Shown one piece after another: positions 33,160 through 43,010 of a DNA stretch of 64,000 nt. The DNA is from JACVRN01 sp036403815. GTDB lineage: Bacteria; Acidobacteriota; Blastocatellia; Pyrinomonadales; Pyrinomonadaceae. The DNA is taken from positions 1-64,000 of the forward strand of contig DASWQH010000035.1 of NCBI GenBank assembly GCA_036403815.1, in the 5' to 3' direction. Below the pieces are notes generated by a model. That model did no database searches. It had not been told where the DNA came from and saw only the letters and a program-made list of their open reading frames with translations. A program made the position numbers and the translations under genes. Each line of letters starts with the position of its first letter. Within the stretch, counting starts at the first letter, position 1.

Positions 33160-33720
33160 ATGGAGTCGCACGAGGGCGTCACACAAATGCTGGTGGATTG
33201 GAGCAACGGCGACCAGTCTGCGCTGGATAAGCTGATGCCCGTGGTGTATGACGAATTGAGAAGGCTGGCGAGCAATTATCTTAGGCGTGAGCGCGCAGGC
33301 CACACGCTGCAACCGACAGCTCTGGTCAACGAAGCTTATCTAAGGCTGGTGGATCAGAGGAAAGCGCGCTGGCAGAATCGCGCGCAGTTTTTCGGCGTGG
33401 CCGCTCAACTGATGCGCCGTATCCTTGTAGACCATGCGCGCGTGCGGCAGGCGCAAAAGCGCGGCGGCACAGACCAGCAGCAGCTATCATTAAGCGCAGC
33501 CGACCGCGTCGCGGAAAAGCCAAATGTGGATTTGCTTGCGCTTCATGAAGCTTTGAACGAGCTGGCGTTGATTGACGAGCAGCAGGCGCGCATCGTCGAG
33601 TTACGATTTTTCGGAGGCTTGACGATTGAGGAGACGGCGGAAGTGCTCGGAATCTCACACGCCACGGTCGAGCGCGACTGGACGCTGTCGCGCGCATGGC
33701 TCAGGCGCGAACTCTCCTGA
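33160..33720 (+). CDS. ECF sigma factor of the kinase-linked subfamily
   Basis: 186 residues from MESHEGVTQMLVDWSNG. Region 2 includes KLMPVVYDELRRLASNYLRRERAGHTLQPTALVNEAYLRLVD and FFGVAAQLMRRILVDHARVRQAQKRGG. Region 4 includes ELALIDEQQARIVELRFFGGLTIEETAEVLGIS, then the recognition helix HATVERDWTLSRAWLRREL. This long-linker form is the subfamily often found beside Ser/Thr kinases in Acidobacteriota and Planctomycetes. ATG 33160 has GGAGG about five bases upstream. Two giant kinases follow in the same direction, and such sigma factors are usually controlled by kinase signalling rather than an anti-sigma factor; none is nearby. Confidence 0.92.
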   Translation: MESHEGVTQMLVDWSNGDQSALDKLMPVVYDELRRLASNYLRRERAGHTLQPTALVNEAYLRLVDQRKARWQNRAQFFGVAAQLMRRILVDHARVRQAQKRGGTDQQQLSLSAADRVAEKPNVDLLALHEALNELALIDEQQARIVELRFFGGLTIEETAEVLGISHATVERDWTLSRAWLRRELS

Positions 33721-33803
33721 ACTGCTATGCGTAATCTTTTGAGGGGTTTCGCAAGCGCCCTTCGCGTTAATAAATAAGAGAATATTGGGAAAAGTATTTG
33801 GTC

Positions 33804-36800
33804 ATGATAACGATTGATCGCTGGCAGCAGGTGAAAGAGCTATTTCATTCGGCGCTTGAGCGGGAAGCGTCGGAGCGCTCAGGTTATCTGCTGAAAGCCT
33901 GCGCCGGTGACGACTCTTTGCGCGAAGAGGTGCTCTCCCTCATCGCTTCGCATGAGAGCAGGGGAAGCTTTCTGGACGCTCCCGCTTACGAAGTGGCGGC
34001 GGAGCTGTTGGCCGGGGAGCCTATGAAGGGCAAGCTCATAGGTCATTATAAAATTGTAGAGCTGCTGGGGCGCGGCGGGATGGGTGAAATCTATCTGGCC
34101 GAAGATACACGTCTCGACCGCAAAGTTGCTCTCAAGCTACTGCCTGCCGAGTGGACGGAAGATGCTGATCGCCTGGCGCGTTTCCAGCGTGAAGCCCGCG
34201 CCGCATCGGCTCTGAATCATCCGAACATTCTGACTATCTATGAAATCGGTGAAGCGGACGGCGTGCATTTCATCGCCACGGAGTTCATAGAGGGCGAGAC
34301 TCTGCGCCAGCGTATGCAGGCGAAGATGAAGCTTGAGGAAATCTTCGAGGTCGCCATACAGATAGCCTCCGCTCTGGCAGCGGCACACGAGGCTGGAATC
34401 ATACACCGCGACATCAAGCCTGAGAACATCATGATCCGTCGTGACGGCATCATCAAAGTTCTGGACTTCGGGCTAGCCAAGCTTATAGAGCGAGGCAAGG
34501 AGATAAATTCAGAGGGCGCGACCAACATGCTGAGCAACACGCATCCGGGCATAGTGATGGGGACGGTTCAGTATATGTCGCCGGAACAGGCACGCGGACT
34601 TCCAGTGGATGCGCGCACGGATATTTGGAGTCTGGGTTGTGTGCTGTATGAGATGGTTACGCGTCGCGCGCCGTTTGAAGGGCCGACGATGACAGACGTG
34701 CTGGCCGCCATTCTTGAGCGCGAGCCGCCGCCATTCTCTGCCGTCATACAGGACGCACCGGCACAACTGGAATGGATTATACGCAAAGCTTTGAGGAAAG
34801 ACCGCGACGAGCGCTTTCAAACCGCCAGAGAGCTTGTTGGCGACCTCAGAAGCTTGAAAGAGGAGCTGGAGTTCGAGGCAAAGCTCGAAGCGTCTGTCGC
34901 TCCAGACGCGCATCCTCTCACGCCTTCGATTTCGACCACGGAGAGAAACAGCAGGGCGTCATACTCCAATCAAGTGCTTCAGACTCGAAGCATTCAGGCC
35001 GCTGCGACCCGTTCGAGCGTCGAAGCGCCCGTCCAAGTTGTCAAAAAGCGGCGCACCCTTATCTTCGCTCTCGCTGGCTTAGCCGCTTTTGTAGTCGTGT
35101 TTGTTCTGGCCGCAGGAGCCTACAAATTCCTCTGGGTGAAAAAAGCTGCGTGGCCTTTTGGCAGGATAAATATTACGCAGCTTACCAACTCGCGGAATGT
35201 CATACACTCTGCCATCTCGCCTGACGGAAATTACCTAGCCTATGTTATCAGCGACCGCGAGCAGCATAGCCTGTGGCTACGGCAGGTGTCGGCTGCAAAC
35301 GACACGCTTATCATCCCTCCTTCGGATACAGGCTTCTGGGGCGTCACATTTTCGCGCGACGGGAAAGAGCTTTTTTATATCTCGCGAAATAGAGAAGGCG
35401 GCATAGGGACGCTTTACAGAATCCCTGTGCTGGGCGGTACGCCCACAAAAGTGCTGACGAATATAGACAGCCCCGTGGCCTTCTCGCCTGACGGGAAACA
35501 AATGGCATTCGTGCGCGGCGGCTTCCCCAGCAGGGACGAGAGCGCGCTGATGATTTCCGATACCGAAGGGAACTCCGAGCGTACGCTCGCCGTGCGCAAG
35601 CGTCCACAGCGGTTTTATCCAATCTACTTTACGGGGGCATCATGGTCGCCGGATGGAGAATGGATCGCCTGCGCGATGGTGAATACGCCGCCCTTCGGTG
35701 GCTTCTATGCTTTCAACGTCAAAGACGGAACGGAAAAGCAGTTGACTCCGGCGATATTCACTCAACTTGGTCGCATGGAATGGCTCAGGGATATGAGCGG
35801 GCTTGTCTTCGTTGGCTCTGATCTGGTGACGCCCTCTCTGCCTGGGCAAGTCTGGTTTGTCTCGTATCCGGGCGGCGAGCTCAGACGCATCACCAACGAC
35901 CTGATTAACTACAGAGGTCTGAGCCTCACGGCTGATGCTACGCGTCTGGTGACATCGTCGGTCAGCGAGTTCTCAAACCTGTGGTCTGTGCCTGACGGAG
36001 ATGTGGCGCGTGCGCGGCAGATTGCGCCGATTCGTTCGCGCGGAGGTCTGGCATTTACCCCGGATGGCCGCGTCGTCTACTCCACAGAGACGAGCAGCAC
36101 ATGGGACATCTGGATTATGAATCAGGATGGGAGCAACCGTAAGCAGTTGACCGGCGGTGGAAGGCAAAGCATAGACCCTGCCGTTTCACCCGATGGCCGT
36201 TACATTGTTTTCACGTCGGCGCAACCTGCCTCTGTAGACCTGTGGCGGATAGACATAGACGGCGGCAATCCTGTGCAGCTCACCAGGGATATGTTTGCCT
36301 TCAACGCCGCCTTCTCGCCCGACGGGCGCTGGGTTGTTTTCACGTCCGGGGCGAAGAAAGGGCCTAAAATACAGAGGATTTCGATTAATGGCGGCGAGCC
36401 TGTTGGACTGCTTGATAAGCCCGCATACCGCCCGACTGTCTCGCCCGATGGTCGTTGGATAGCCGTTTTCTATACAGACTCTCCGACTCAAACGGCTGAC
36501 GTGTATCGCAAAATCGGCATCTTTCCTTTCAATGGCGGAGAGGTAGTCAAAACATTCGAGTTCGATGGTAATACTACGACTCGCGATGTGCTAAATTGGA
36601 CGCCGGACGGGCGCGCTCTGCTTTATAATCAGATGAACGATAATGTCTCGAACATCTGGAAGCAGACGATTGACGGCGCGCCGCCTGTAAAATTTACTGA
36701 TTTCAAAGAAAGCCTGATAAACGATTTTGCCTTCTCGCGCGATGGTCGCCAGCTCGTTTGCTCGCGCGGCACGGTCATACGCGAGGCCGTCATGATTACC

Positions 36801-36812
36801 GATCTCAAATGA
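33804..36812 (+). CDS. Ser/Thr protein kinase with PD40/TolB-like propeller (1)
   Basis: About 1002 residues. An N-terminal helical segment (RWQQVKELFHSALE..., about 1-75) precedes a Hanks-type kinase domain with LGRGGMGEIYLA near residue 92, VALKLLP, HRDIKPENIM near 202, DFGLAKL and a GTVQYMSPEQARG activation end. All catalytic residues are present. One transmembrane helix follows (about 420-440, LAGLAAFVVVFVLAAGAYKFL). The extracytoplasmic part is a propeller of PD40/WD40-like repeats, each with a 'SPDGxxxxF' strand. The architecture suggests an external ligand sensor coupled to a cytoplasmic kinase. ATG 33804 is preferred to TTG 33798. A close paralogue starts 17 bases after the stop. Confidence 0.93.
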   Translation: MITIDRWQQVKELFHSALEREASERSGYLLKACAGDDSLREEVLSLIASHESRGSFLDAPAYEVAAELLAGEPMKGKLIGHYKIVELLGRGGMGEIYLAEDTRLDRKVALKLLPAEWTEDADRLARFQREARAASALNHPNILTIYEIGEADGVHFIATEFIEGETLRQRMQAKMKLEEIFEVAIQIASALAAAHEAGIIHRDIKPENIMIRRDGIIKVLDFGLAKLIERGKEINSEGATNMLSNTHPGIVMGTVQYMSPEQARGLPVDARTDIWSLGCVLYEMVTRRAPFEGPTMTDVLAAILEREPPPFSAVIQDAPAQLEWIIRKALRKDRDERFQTARELVGDLRSLKEELEFEAKLEASVAPDAHPLTPSISTTERNSRASYSNQVLQTRSIQAAATRSSVEAPVQVVKKRRTLIFALAGLAAFVVVFVLAAGAYKFLWVKKAAWPFGRINITQLTNSRNVIHSAISPDGNYLAYVISDREQHSLWLRQVSAANDTLIIPPSDTGFWGVTFSRDGKELFYISRNREGGIGTLYRIPVLGGTPTKVLTNIDSPVAFSPDGKQMAFVRGGFPSRDESALMISDTEGNSERTLAVRKRPQRFYPIYFTGASWSPDGEWIACAMVNTPPFGGFYAFNVKDGTEKQLTPAIFTQLGRMEWLRDMSGLVFVGSDLVTPSLPGQVWFVSYPGGELRRITNDLINYRGLSLTADATRLVTSSVSEFSNLWSVPDGDVARARQIAPIRSRGGLAFTPDGRVVYSTETSSTWDIWIMNQDGSNRKQLTGGGRQSIDPAVSPDGRYIVFTSAQPASVDLWRIDIDGGNPVQLTRDMFAFNAAFSPDGRWVVFTSGAKKGPKIQRISINGGEPVGLLDKPAYRPTVSPDGRWIAVFYTDSPTQTADVYRKIGIFPFNGGEVVKTFEFDGNTTTRDVLNWTPDGRALLYNQMNDNVSNIWKQTIDGAPPVKFTDFKESLINDFAFSRDGRQLVCSRGTVIREAVMITDLK

Positions 36813-36828
36813 CTCGCCCCGACAGACT

Positions 36829-39800
36829 ATGACTCCCGAAAAGTGGAGACAGGTAAAAGAGATTTTCCATGCGGCGCTTGCCGTTGCGCCCGGCGAGCGT
36901 GCGGCCTTTCTTGATAAAGCCTGCGACGATGAAGAGGGCATTAGACGCGAGGTCGAATCCCTGCTCGAATCCCACGAGCGCACGGGCGACTTCATAGACT
37001 CCCCCGCTTTTGAGGCCGCCGCACACCTCCTGGTTAATGACACCGATAGCTTGAGAGACGGGCAGGTCATAGGTGACTACAAGATTCTCAAGCGGATTGG
37101 CCGCGGCGGGATGGGCGAGGTTTATCTGGCAAAGGATCAAAAGCTTGGCCGGAGCGTCGCGCTTAAAGTCCTTCTCAGCACTTTCAACGCCTTCACGGAT
37201 CGGCTGCGCCGCTTTGAAACGGAAGCCTGCGCCGCGTCTGCCCTGAATCATCCGAACATCCTCACCATCTACGGCATAGGACAGGCGGATGCGAAACACT
37301 TCATCGCCACGGAGTTCATAGAAGGCGAGACGCTGCGCCTGCACATTCCCGTGGAGGGGATGAAAATCATAGAGGCGCTCGATATAGCGATTCAAATCGC
37401 ATCGGCTCTTTCAGCCGCGCACGAGGCTGGAATCATACACCGCGACATCAAGCCTGAGAACATCATGCTCAGGCGAGACGGCTATGTGAAGGTGCTCGAC
37501 TTCGGACTGGCAAAGCTCGCGGAAGACTGGCGAGGTGATGATGACGATTCGCCTACGCGTCCGCTGTTGAAGACGGATTCCGGCGCGGTCATGGGCACGG
37601 TGCAATACATGTCGCCGGAACAGGCGCGCGGCCTCTCCCTTGATGCGCGAACCGACATCTGGAGCTTCGGCGTTGTGCTCTACGAGATGATTTCGGGGCG
37701 CACGCCCTTTGACGGCGAGACCAGCAGCCACACCATCGTCTCTATACTTGAAGACGAGACGCCTGCGCTTAAGGAAGCAAGACCTGATGCGCCCGCGGAG
37801 CTTGAGTGGATAGTCATGAAGGCGCTCCGTAAAGACCGTAACGAGCGCTATCAAACGACGAAAGAGCTGCTCGGCGAATTGAAGGAGCTGAAACACAAGC
37901 TCGAATTCCAGGCCGAGCTTGAACGCTCCAACACTCCCACGAAAGCGGGCAAAGAATCGCGCGACAGCAGAAAAGAGATTCCCGTCAAAGGCAGCGATGC
38001 GTCCATTGCGGAGACAGTCAGGATTGAGACCGCGCGCAACACCTCAAGCTTCGACCATCTTACAAACAGTGTCAGACGGAACTGGCGCTGGGCATTGCTG
38101 GCGCTGGCTGTACCGCTCGTAGCCTTCGTCGCAGGCTTGTTAGGATACAGGTACTTGAACGCGCGCCGCGTCATGTCGAATGCTCAAAAGACCTCTAATA
38201 CCTCTCGCGCTCAGGGTGCGCTGAAAAGTAAACAGATCACCAGTTGGGCTGGGCTTGATGTGTTCCCGGCTTTCTCCCCGGATGGGAACTCCATAGCCTA
38301 CAGCTCGGATCACAACGGGAGCTTTGAAATCTACGTCAAGCAACTCACGCCCGGAGGCCGCGAGATTCAGTTAACCAGCGACGGCCAGCAGAATTTTCAG
38401 CCCGCCTGGTCGCCCGACGGCCAACGCATAGCCTTTCATTCAAATAAACGCGGCGGCATCTGGGTAGTGCCCTACTTGGGCGGAGCGCCGAAACAGCTTA
38501 CGGACTTCGGCTCGCGCCCCGCCTGGTCGCCCGACGGCACTTTAATAGTTTTCCAGTCGCAGTCTTTTATGGACGTAGGCGTGTCGGCAGCCGGAGCTAT
38601 CCCTCCTTCAACTCTCTGGATTGTGCCGGTGGCCGGGGGAACGCCCAGACAGCTAACGCAAGAAGGTAAGCCATCGGGCGGTCACGGCTCTCCCAACTGG
38701 TCGCCCGACGGAAAGCGTATAGTCTTCGTGACGACCGAACTGGGAGTTGTGAAGATGGACTTGTGGACGGTGACGGTTGACGGCAGCGACCTCAAATGGC
38801 TATCCCAGAAGCTTAAGCCGAGCGGCTTTTATGATCCGGTTTACACTCCGGACGGTAGATACATTTACTACACGGGCGGAAACGGAGTCGGCGCGGCTGC
38901 ATGGGGCATACTGAGATTGCCTGTCTCGCCTGAGACGGGCGATGTGGCAGGTGAGCTTGAAATCGTCAAAGAAACGGGCGCGACGGTTAATAAATATCTG
39001 AGGATGTCTGCCGACGGGAAGAGGCTCATCTTTAGCCAACTGGCTATGGACTCTAATCTCTGGTCTGTAAATGTGACTGCGGGAGGCGAAGCAAAAGAGG
39101 CTCCCGTGTTGTTAACTCAGGACACGACCTATCGTAAGAGCTATCCGGCTTTTTCGCCTGACGGAAAGAGAATCGCTTATCAGCGAAACACCATCGGCGG
39201 CGGCCTGGACATCTGGATAATTGACGCCGACGGCAAGAACGCCACGCAATTGACGACCGACCCGGCTGGCGATGTATTCCCCAGTTGGTTCCCGGACGGC
39301 AATCGAATCGCTTTTCTTTCTGCTCGTCAGGGGCAGGCTGGTCTTTGGTCTGTTGACGTTCAAACGGGACGGGAGCAACTGCTGGTCAAGATGAATCAGG
39401 ACGTGGGCTATCCGCAGCTCTCGCCGGATGGCACGGAGATAGCTTTCAACTCAAGAAAGAACGGCACGTCAAACGTCTGGGTCGTCTCTTTGAAGGGGGG
39501 CGAGCCGAGGCAACTGACTTTTGAAACAGGGTTGACAGGGTTCGCGCGCTGGTCGCCCGATAGTCGTTACATAGCCTATGAGATTAAAAAGGGAGAAGAC
39601 ACGCAGCTTTTTATCATGCCCAGAGAGGGCGGCCAATCCGTGCAGGTGACCTTCGACCGCGGCGAGAATTTTACGGGCGATTGGTCGCCCGACGGAAACA
39701 AAATCTCTTTCGCCGGATCCCGCGATGGGGTGTGGAATCTCTACTGGGTCTCGCGCGACGGTAAAACACAGAAGCGGGTGACGAATTACACCAGCATCAA

Positions 39801-39900
39801 TGCATACGTTCGCTATCCTTCCTGGTCGCCTGCCGGGAATCAGATCGCCTTTGAATTTGCAGAGGTCAAGGGAAATATCTGGATAACGGATTTAGAATGA
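36829..39900 (+). CDS. Ser/Thr protein kinase with PD40/TolB-like propeller (2)
   Basis: 1023 residues, a tandem paralogue of the preceding kinase with the same layout: an N-terminal KWRQVKEIFHAALAV segment; a kinase domain with IGRGGMGEVYLA near residue 93, VALKVLL, HRDIKPENIM near 204 and DFGLAKL; a transmembrane helix near 420-440 (WALLALAVPLVAFVAGLLGY); and a long propeller with repeats such as SPDGQRIAFHS and SPDGTEIAF. The kinase domains are much more alike than the propellers, as expected if the two sense different things after duplication. ATG 36829 lies 17 bases after the first kinase stops, so the genes are co-transcribed. The 3' end overlaps the convergent gene by nine bases. Confidence 0.93.
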   Translation: MTPEKWRQVKEIFHAALAVAPGERAAFLDKACDDEEGIRREVESLLESHERTGDFIDSPAFEAAAHLLVNDTDSLRDGQVIGDYKILKRIGRGGMGEVYLAKDQKLGRSVALKVLLSTFNAFTDRLRRFETEACAASALNHPNILTIYGIGQADAKHFIATEFIEGETLRLHIPVEGMKIIEALDIAIQIASALSAAHEAGIIHRDIKPENIMLRRDGYVKVLDFGLAKLAEDWRGDDDDSPTRPLLKTDSGAVMGTVQYMSPEQARGLSLDARTDIWSFGVVLYEMISGRTPFDGETSSHTIVSILEDETPALKEARPDAPAELEWIVMKALRKDRNERYQTTKELLGELKELKHKLEFQAELERSNTPTKAGKESRDSRKEIPVKGSDASIAETVRIETARNTSSFDHLTNSVRRNWRWALLALAVPLVAFVAGLLGYRYLNARRVMSNAQKTSNTSRAQGALKSKQITSWAGLDVFPAFSPDGNSIAYSSDHNGSFEIYVKQLTPGGREIQLTSDGQQNFQPAWSPDGQRIAFHSNKRGGIWVVPYLGGAPKQLTDFGSRPAWSPDGTLIVFQSQSFMDVGVSAAGAIPPSTLWIVPVAGGTPRQLTQEGKPSGGHGSPNWSPDGKRIVFVTTELGVVKMDLWTVTVDGSDLKWLSQKLKPSGFYDPVYTPDGRYIYYTGGNGVGAAAWGILRLPVSPETGDVAGELEIVKETGATVNKYLRMSADGKRLIFSQLAMDSNLWSVNVTAGGEAKEAPVLLTQDTTYRKSYPAFSPDGKRIAYQRNTIGGGLDIWIIDADGKNATQLTTDPAGDVFPSWFPDGNRIAFLSARQGQAGLWSVDVQTGREQLLVKMNQDVGYPQLSPDGTEIAFNSRKNGTSNVWVVSLKGGEPRQLTFETGLTGFARWSPDSRYIAYEIKKGEDTQLFIMPREGGQSVQVTFDRGENFTGDWSPDGNKISFAGSRDGVWNLYWVSRDGKTQKRVTNYTSINAYVRYPSWSPAGNQIAFEFAEVKGNIWITDLE

Positions 39901-40419
39901 GCGCTCCTTCCTCATTTTGATTCTCATCGTCTGGTCTGCGGGCGCGCCTTCCGGCTGCCCGCCCGTGCGTCGCAACTCTGCTTCCCCTTCACCGGCAAAG
40001 CTCATCTCCATTTCGGACACTGCTGCCGTATAGCTTTCGTCTGCGCTCTCGACTTCAAATAACAATCTCTCACCGTCAAACTGCGGGTTGACGAGCGGAA
40101 GCTCTCCTGTTTCTCCGACCGCCTTCGGGCCTTCGTTCGTCGCTATGATTTTAGAGAAACGGGCAGTGCCGCTTATCATCGCATCGCCCTGTTGTTCTAA
40201 CCTGATGGTAACTGCCGGAACGCCTTGCCAACTCCCGCGCCACACGCCGGAGACCGTCTGCCGCTCGCCTACGATTGCAGAGCGCGCCATGTCGTATGCT
40301 GTGCTGAGGGTGAAAGAAGAGATTATTCCGACCGCTATCGCCAGAATGAAAGATGAGAGTGATAGCAGCGGTCTTCTGTCGAACGGGCTTGTCAGCCTGC
40401 TTTCGGTTTCGCATCTCAT
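39892..40419 (-). CDS. Membrane-anchored hypothetical protein
   Basis: 175 residues. A short basic N-terminus and one transmembrane helix or uncleaved signal (about residues 18-40, LSLSSFILAIAVGIISSFTLS) lead to a beta-rich periplasmic domain: SGVWRGSWQGVPAVTIRLEQQGDAMISGTARF and QFDGERLLFEVES. The 'G-x-W-x-G-x(n)-L-x-Q-x-G-x-x-x-x-G' pattern is typical of small lipocalin-like or avidin-like secreted domains seen in Acidobacteriota; no function is known. It is convergent with the second kinase and overlaps it by nine bases, and divergent from RNase J. Confidence 0.7.
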   Translation of the reverse strand: MRCETESRLTSPFDRRPLLSLSSFILAIAVGIISSFTLSTAYDMARSAIVGERQTVSGVWRGSWQGVPAVTIRLEQQGDAMISGTARFSKIIATNEGPKAVGETGELPLVNPQFDGERLLFEVESADESYTAAVSEMEMSFAGEGEAELRRTGGQPEGAPADQTMRIKMRKERSF

Positions 40420-40637
40420 AGTGTCTTGCCTTCCTACGAATTTATCTGACGCTCGAAGCTATAGACACCGGACGGTGGTTAAAAGTTCCTTCATGGCTGC
40501 GAGTACTCAGTCCTTTATGGGCAGGGATCAAGAGAAGCATTGTGTTATACTGTCCGGCTAAATTTCGCTGCGGTGGATTGTCGCTTTACAGGGAACATTC
40601 ATCGCGGCTTTAGAGGAGAGTAGAGTAGAAGATCACA

Positions 40638-42299
40638 GTGGGTAATGTATTAGAGATCATCCCGCTCGGCGGCGTCGGCGAGTTCGGGATGAACTGTATG
40701 GCCGTGCGTTATGCGGACGACATGATCGTTATTGACGCGGGTATGGGATTCCCTGAAGAATCCGTTTATGGCGTGGATGTCTCCGTGCCTGACTTCGATT
40801 TTCTTGAAGAGTACAGGGAACAGCTTGCGGCAATCGTCCTGACGCACGGGCACGAGGATCACCTGGGGGCGCTCCCCTACATCCTCAAAAAATTCAACGT
40901 CCCAGTCTACCTTTCGCATTTCACAGCCGGGCTGGCAGACCGTAAGCTGGAAGAGCACGACCTTCTTCAAGACGTGCTCCTGCACAGGGTCGAGCCGCGC
41001 GAAGTGGTCGAGATAGGCGTATTCAAGGTCGAGTTCATACGCGTCTCGCATTCGCTGGTCGATTGCTTCAGCTTAGCGATTCGCACGCCTGTCGGAACGA
41101 TTATTCACACGGGCGACTACAAGGTGGATGAAACGCCCGTCATAGGCGAGCCGATTGACCTGCGCACTTTTAGAAGCTACGGCCAGGAGGGCGTACTCGC
41201 CTTGCTTTCGGATTCGACGAACGCGACCGTTCCGGGGCGCACGCCTTCGGAACGAGCGGTAATTCCCGCCTTTGAAGAGATTTTCAGTGAATCACAGGGA
41301 CGCATCATCGTCGCTGCCTTCGCCTCTTCGATTCATCGCATACAGATTGTGCTGGACGTGGCGCAGCAGTTTAATCGCAAGGTCTGCGTTTTGGGTCGCT
41401 CCATGCAGAAGAACGTGGAGATTGCCGATGAGCTTGGATACCTGGACATACCGGACGGCCTGCTTGTCTCTGTAGGCGACACGAAGCAGCTTGATGACGA
41501 CGAGATAGTTTTCTTAGCCACAGGCTCGCAGGGCGAGCCGCGTGCGGCGCTGGCGCAAATGGCGACGCAGGTTTACAAGGGGCTGACGGTTGAAGAGGGC
41601 GATACGGTGGTGCTTTCGGCGCGCATTATTCCGGGAAACGAGCGTGCCATCTCGCGCATGATAGGCCACCTGTACAAGCGCGGCGCAAACATCATAGAAG
41701 AGAAGCGCCGTCTGATTCACGTCAGCGGCCACGCTTCGCAGGAAGACATACGCATCATGACCGAAGCCGTGCGCCCGCGTTTTCTGGTGCCGATTCACGG
41801 CGAATATCGCATGCTCTTTCGTCATAAAGAGTTTGTCAAAAACCATCTGAATTTTCCGGAGGACAACATCATCCTCATAGAGAACGGCGATGTGTTGGAG
41901 TTGGATGGCGAGCGCGCAACCGTTGTGGACAAACGCGAGATTGGTCGAACCTTCATTGACGACACGGGGTTTGAAGAGATTGACAGCGAGACGGTGCGCG
42001 AGCGCAGGCAGATTGCTAACGACGGCGTCATCACGCTCGTCCTGACTATGAACGGCGAGACCGGCGAAATGGAAGCGCCGCCCGAAATCATCGCGCGCGG
42101 AGTCTTGGGCATGGACTCTTCCAACGGTTTCATCAAGGAGGCGAAGCGCGTCGTTACTGAAGCCTTAGAGAATGCCTCGCCCTCCGAGCGCGAAGACGTA
42201 ACGCTCATGAAAGAGCACGTGCGCGTCACGCTGAAGCGCTTTATACAGAAACAGAAGGGGACGCGCCCAGTCATCCTTCCAGTCATCGTGCAAGTATAA
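40638..42299 (+). CDS. rnj: Ribonuclease J
   Basis: 553 residues. A metallo-beta-lactamase/beta-CASP nuclease with THGHEDHLGALPYIL (HxHxDH motif, near residue 76), IDAGMGFPE, IHTGDYKVDETP, the beta-CASP segment DSTNATVPGRTPSE and the later HVSGHASQEDI histidine motif. The C-terminal domain runs to IVQV, as in full-length RNase J. It combines endonuclease with 5'-to-3' exonuclease activity in mRNA decay and rRNA maturation. The start is GTG 40638 (MGNVLEIIPLGGVGEFGMN matches the family start). A purine-rich AGAGGAGAG lies about 20 bases upstream, which is far. A word hairpin follows four bases after the stop. Confidence 0.96.
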   Translation: MGNVLEIIPLGGVGEFGMNCMAVRYADDMIVIDAGMGFPEESVYGVDVSVPDFDFLEEYREQLAAIVLTHGHEDHLGALPYILKKFNVPVYLSHFTAGLADRKLEEHDLLQDVLLHRVEPREVVEIGVFKVEFIRVSHSLVDCFSLAIRTPVGTIIHTGDYKVDETPVIGEPIDLRTFRSYGQEGVLALLSDSTNATVPGRTPSERAVIPAFEEIFSESQGRIIVAAFASSIHRIQIVLDVAQQFNRKVCVLGRSMQKNVEIADELGYLDIPDGLLVSVGDTKQLDDDEIVFLATGSQGEPRAALAQMATQVYKGLTVEEGDTVVLSARIIPGNERAISRMIGHLYKRGANIIEEKRRLIHVSGHASQEDIRIMTEAVRPRFLVPIHGEYRMLFRHKEFVKNHLNFPEDNIILIENGDVLELDGERATVVDKREIGRTFIDDTGFEEIDSETVRERRQIANDGVITLVLTMNGETGEMEAPPEIIARGVLGMDSSNGFIKEAKRVVTEALENASPSEREDVTLMKEHVRVTLKRFIQKQKGTRPVILPVIVQV

Positions 42300-42301
42300 A
42301 A

Positions 42302-42390
42302 TAAGGGATGAGGGCGGCAGCGATGAGGGATGAAGTAAAGAAAATCTGTTCTTATTCATCCCTCATCGCTGCCGCCCTCATCCCTGCTTT
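42302..42390. repeat. Word hairpin, GGGATGA/GGGCGGC type (copy A)
   Basis: Arms 42304-42334 and 42355-42385 are a perfect 31-base inverted repeat (AGGGATGAGGGCGG..., GATGAGGGATGAA). The 20-base loop is GTAAAGAAAATCTGTTCTTA. The whole unit recurs in opposite orientation at 52993-53081 with about three differences. Confidence 0.95.
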
Positions 42391-42403
42391 TAGTCGCGCC
42401 GTG

Positions 42404-42856
42404 ATGAGTGAAAATCAGAAACCTGATGTTGCAACGCTCCTCAGCCGGGCGCGTGTGTCGGTCGCGTCGTCAAGCTTTTATCTAATCGGCCTGACGCAGG
42501 CAGAATGGGCGCGCCTGCTTGAAAGTGCGGAATTAAGCCCGCGCCCTGAATCTATTTTCATGCTGCTCAAGGATGGGCACGAAGTCACGCTGCTTCTGGA
42601 AGAGTCGGACTGGCGTGCGATGCGACATGCGGTGCGCGATGCTCGCATAGAGGGCGGCTTTCGTCTCTTAACGCTAGACATCATGCTCGACTGGACGGTC
42701 GTGGGCTTTCTGGCGCATGTCACAAACCTCCTCGCTCAAGCCGGAATCAGTTGCGGCGCTCTTTCGGCATTTTCGCGCGATCACCTTCTAATCAAGCAGG
42801 ACGAGCTGGCTAAAGCTCTAAGAATCCTTAGTACACACGTCGCCGAGTTGTGTTAA
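42404..42856 (+). CDS. ACT-domain (CASTOR/ACT_7-like) regulatory protein
   Basis: About 151 residues from MSENQKPDV. The C-terminal half, GGFRLLTLDIMLDWTVVGFLAHV, then AQAGISCGALSAFSRDHLLIKQDELAKALRIL, has the strand-helix pattern of the ACT_7/CASTOR domain, where small ligands, often amino acids, bind. The N-terminal half (SSFYLIGLTQAEWARLL, then GHEVTLLLEESDW) is the companion half-domain. The frame runs upstream through a word hairpin to 42308, but the residues there are repeat-derived, so ATG 42404 is used. It stands alone after RNase J. The ligand and target are unknown. Confidence 0.82.
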   Translation: MSENQKPDVATLLSRARVSVASSSFYLIGLTQAEWARLLESAELSPRPESIFMLLKDGHEVTLLLEESDWRAMRHAVRDARIEGGFRLLTLDIMLDWTVVGFLAHVTNLLAQAGISCGALSAFSRDHLLIKQDELAKALRILSTHVAELC

Positions 42857-42908
42857 AAAGAGTCCAGAGAGTCTAGAGAGCCAGAAGCGTTTTTCTTTTA
42901 AGATGTTG

Positions 42909-42958
42909 AAAGCTCCGTCAGGGGCGAAATGTAGAACATGCCGCTCCTGACGGAGCTT
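42909..42958. repeat. REP-like hairpin nested in the word hairpin
   Basis: AAGCTCCGTCAGGGGCG faces CGCTCCTGACGGAGCTT around AAATGTAGAACATGC. It has the same architecture as the GCCCCGG/CCGGGGC element at 32052-32112. Confidence 0.8.
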
Positions 42959-42982
42959 AAAGGAAGAGAGACGCTTGCCGGT

Positions 42983-43010
42983 GCTATAAACATCATGCTC
43001 CTACGGAGCA
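42983..43010. repeat. REP-like element shared with 32206-32233
   Basis: GCTATAAACATC followed by ATGCTCCTACGGAGCA. It matches 32206-32233 at 27 of 28 bases and contains the palindrome TGCTCC-TAC-GGAGCA. Confidence 0.85.
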
